Origin: Erysipelothrix sp.
GTDB taxonomy: Bacteria > Bacillota_I > Bacilli_A > Erysipelotrichales > Erysipelotrichaceae
Length of the DNA stretch: 51,263 bases
Assembly: GCA_012512595.1 (NCBI GenBank)
Contig: JAAZDW010000006.1
Coordinates: 1 to 51,263 of the forward strand
Reading direction: 5' to 3'
Of this stretch, positions 50,413 through 51,263 are shown piece by piece (position 1 is the stretch's first letter; each line of letters begins with the position of its first letter). The translations under genes and the position numbers were made by a program. The notes below the pieces were generated by a model. The model was given only the letters and a program-made list of their open reading frames with translations, had not been told where the DNA came from and made no database searches.

Positions 50413-50919
50413 CTAATTAGCTTTTAGAGTTTGTTTTAACGTCGGCCAATCAATGACCTTGTCACTTGGCATCTGTTGGAAAATAACTTTTATTCCCTCA
50501 TTATGTAATTCATCGAGTACATCGACATCAGCTTGAGAGAAACTAAGAACTTGACCAACTCCGATACCTTTTGAAATGTAAACTGAATCTGATTGTTTAG
50601 AACAATTACCGATATTAACTTCTTGCGCTGTTTTGATATAGTCTTTAATAGTTCTAAGATTTTTAGCAAAACGAGTTATAAGCAGAATGTTTTTACTATC
50701 TAATTGCTCTGATAAAATCTTGATTGCAGTTTCCAGTGTAACAACTTGAGGTCGATAATCCTTAGGTATTCCCATTAACATAATCCCTTGAACCATCTCA
50801 TTATTTGCAATATCGTCGTCAATCGCTATTACTCTTTTTATATTGAGACTTTTTGCCCATGCTGTTACTATTTGACCATGTATCAATCGGTCATCAATTC
50901 GTACATGCAGATTTGCCAT
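50413..50919 (-). CDS. PTS EIIB component, mannose family
   Basis: A 168-residue cytoplasmic phosphotransfer domain. It starts ANLHVRIDDRLIHGQIV, where His14 is the phosphorylated residue; GIPKDYRPQVVTLE and NILLITRFAKNLR follow. It is the first gene of the operon. A ribosome site (AGGAGG) precedes the ATG, and a promoter with an upstream cre-like site controls it. Confidence 0.95.
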   Translation of the reverse strand: MANLHVRIDDRLIHGQIVTAWAKSLNIKRVIAIDDDIANNEMVQGIMLMGIPKDYRPQVVTLETAIKILSEQLDSKNILLITRFAKNLRTIKDYIKTAQEVNIGNCSKQSDSVYISKGIGVGQVLSFSQADVDVLDELHNEGIKVIFQQMPSDKVIDWPTLKQTLKAN

Positions 50920-50947
50920 ATTCCCTCCTTTCTTGCTTCTTTTCTAT

Positions 50948-51006
50948 ATTATAGAACACATTTTACTTTAAATAGTCGTTTCTCTAAGATTGGGTAAGCG
51001 CTTTCA
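50948..51006 (-). promoter_or_regulatory. PTS operon promoter with upstream cre-like CcpA site
   Basis: A perfect TATAAT at 50948-50953 predicts a start near 50941; the -35 is weak. A near-consensus catabolite-responsive element lies at 50993-51006: TGAAAGCGCTTACC on the minus strand, one mismatch in the last base. Its centre is about 58 bases upstream of the start. Confidence 0.65.
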
Positions 51007-51023
51007 TTTTTCGGTAATTAAAA

Positions 51024-51042
51024 AGCCCTTGCTAAAAGGGCT
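51024..51042 (-). terminator. Terminator of the right-edge gene
   Basis: The minus-strand hairpin AGCCCTT-TTAGC-AAGGGCT is followed by a U-tract, lying about 30 bases after the stop at 51074. Confidence 0.85.
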
Positions 51043-51073
51043 CGATTTAAATGATGTTATTACAAAATTTTCT

Positions 51074-51263
51074 TTAAAAATGGTTTCTTCTTTGTTCGAA
51101 ATAGAAACTTTCCATGTGCTTATCATACATTTCCCTTTGTCTTTTCGATATAGACAAGACCGATGACAAGGCCATAATCAGCGCCCCCATCCCTAATACA
51201 CCAAAATAAGATAAGTCTTTTATTTTGAAAAGATACTTTAAAGTAACATAAAATATCAAAGCA
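51074..51263 (-). CDS. C-terminal part of an unrecognised membrane protein
   Basis: The frame is open to the window edge, so the start is unknown. The visible 62 residues contain a hydrophobic stretch (YFGVLGMGALIMALSSVLSI) and a charged tail (KRQREMYDKHMESFYFEQRR). I do not recognise the family. It ends before a clear terminator and is separate from the PTS operon. Confidence 0.6.
   Translation of the reverse strand, partial: ALIFYVTLKYLFKIKDLSYFGVLGMGALIMALSSVLSISKRQREMYDKHMESFYFEQRRNHF

Noticed and set aside
1-51263. CRISPR arrays, insertion sequences, prophage or defence islands
   Set aside because: I saw no regularly spaced repeats, transposase or integrase motifs, or known defence-gene families; nearly all genes are chromosomal housekeeping or metabolic types.

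Overview
This is a chromosomal window from an AT-rich, low-GC Gram-positive-type bacterium using the standard bacterial code. TGA is a true stop (rpe, prkC and aroQ end in TGA inside ATGA overlaps) and Trp is TGG, so Mycoplasma/Spiroplasma code 4 is excluded. The gene families, the anaerobic ribonucleotide reductase, and an ftsA-ftsZ pair with no mur genes beside it suggest an anaerobic fermenter of the Bacillota/Mycoplasmatota border (Izemoplasma-, Haloplasma- or Acholeplasma-like, or an Erysipelotrichia relative). That placement is inference. No rRNA, insertion sequence, prophage or CRISPR array is visible, and almost everything reads as ordinary vertically inherited chromosome.

Layout. 1-1571: methionine ABC importer (metN, partial metI) behind a consensus promoter and a Met-specific T-box. 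1579-4737: ftsA-ftsZ-class B sortase. 4951-14234: the conserved priA-rsmB-rlmN-prpC-prkC-rsgA-rpe-thiN block facing rpmB, without the def-fmt pair found there in Bacillus. 14317-18710: CorA, a lipoprotein serpin, and a PadR/DUF1700/membrane-protein unit whose promoter spacer contains an inverted repeat. 18758-25250: a complete chorismate operon (aroB-aroC-aroE/K fusion-aroQ-aroF-aroA) with a divergent chorismate mutase. 25298-30523: PhnA-like protein, nrdD-nrdG, a HAD phosphatase, CutC, and a lone lactose-type EIIA. 30663-33600: SipW-type signal peptidase, tRNA-Thr(GGU), maf, class II aldolase, tRNA-Leu(GAG). 33600-39345: GNAT, MATE, DUF4438, SWIM and UPF0158 proteins, PyrR. 39384-40030: thiT under a TPP riboswitch. 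40094-44050: glpK, DUF1622, and a membrane-anchored arylsulfotransferase. 44100-50919: HAD phosphatase, small unknown protein, ArsC, nagB, an RpiR-type regulator, and a mannose-family PTS operon with a SIS-domain protein. A partial membrane protein lies at the right edge.

How it fits together: sugars and amino sugars enter by PTS and pass via NagB to glycolysis (Fba), and glycerol enters via GlpK. Vitamin B1 is salvaged (ThiT, then ThiN), methionine is imported on demand, and aromatic precursors are made de novo. The strongest observations are: (i) two unrelated riboswitches (T-box and TPP) with the same output design, a hairpin that holds the Shine-Dalgarno sequence followed by seven U residues directly abutting AUG; (ii) a sortase co-transcribed with ftsA-ftsZ in a locus lacking wall-synthesis genes, in a genome that also keeps a PASTA kinase; (iii) the full chorismate operon with an AroE-AroK fusion; and (iv) several well-placed promoter/operator dyads. 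I did not find a clear-cut novel defence or mobile system.
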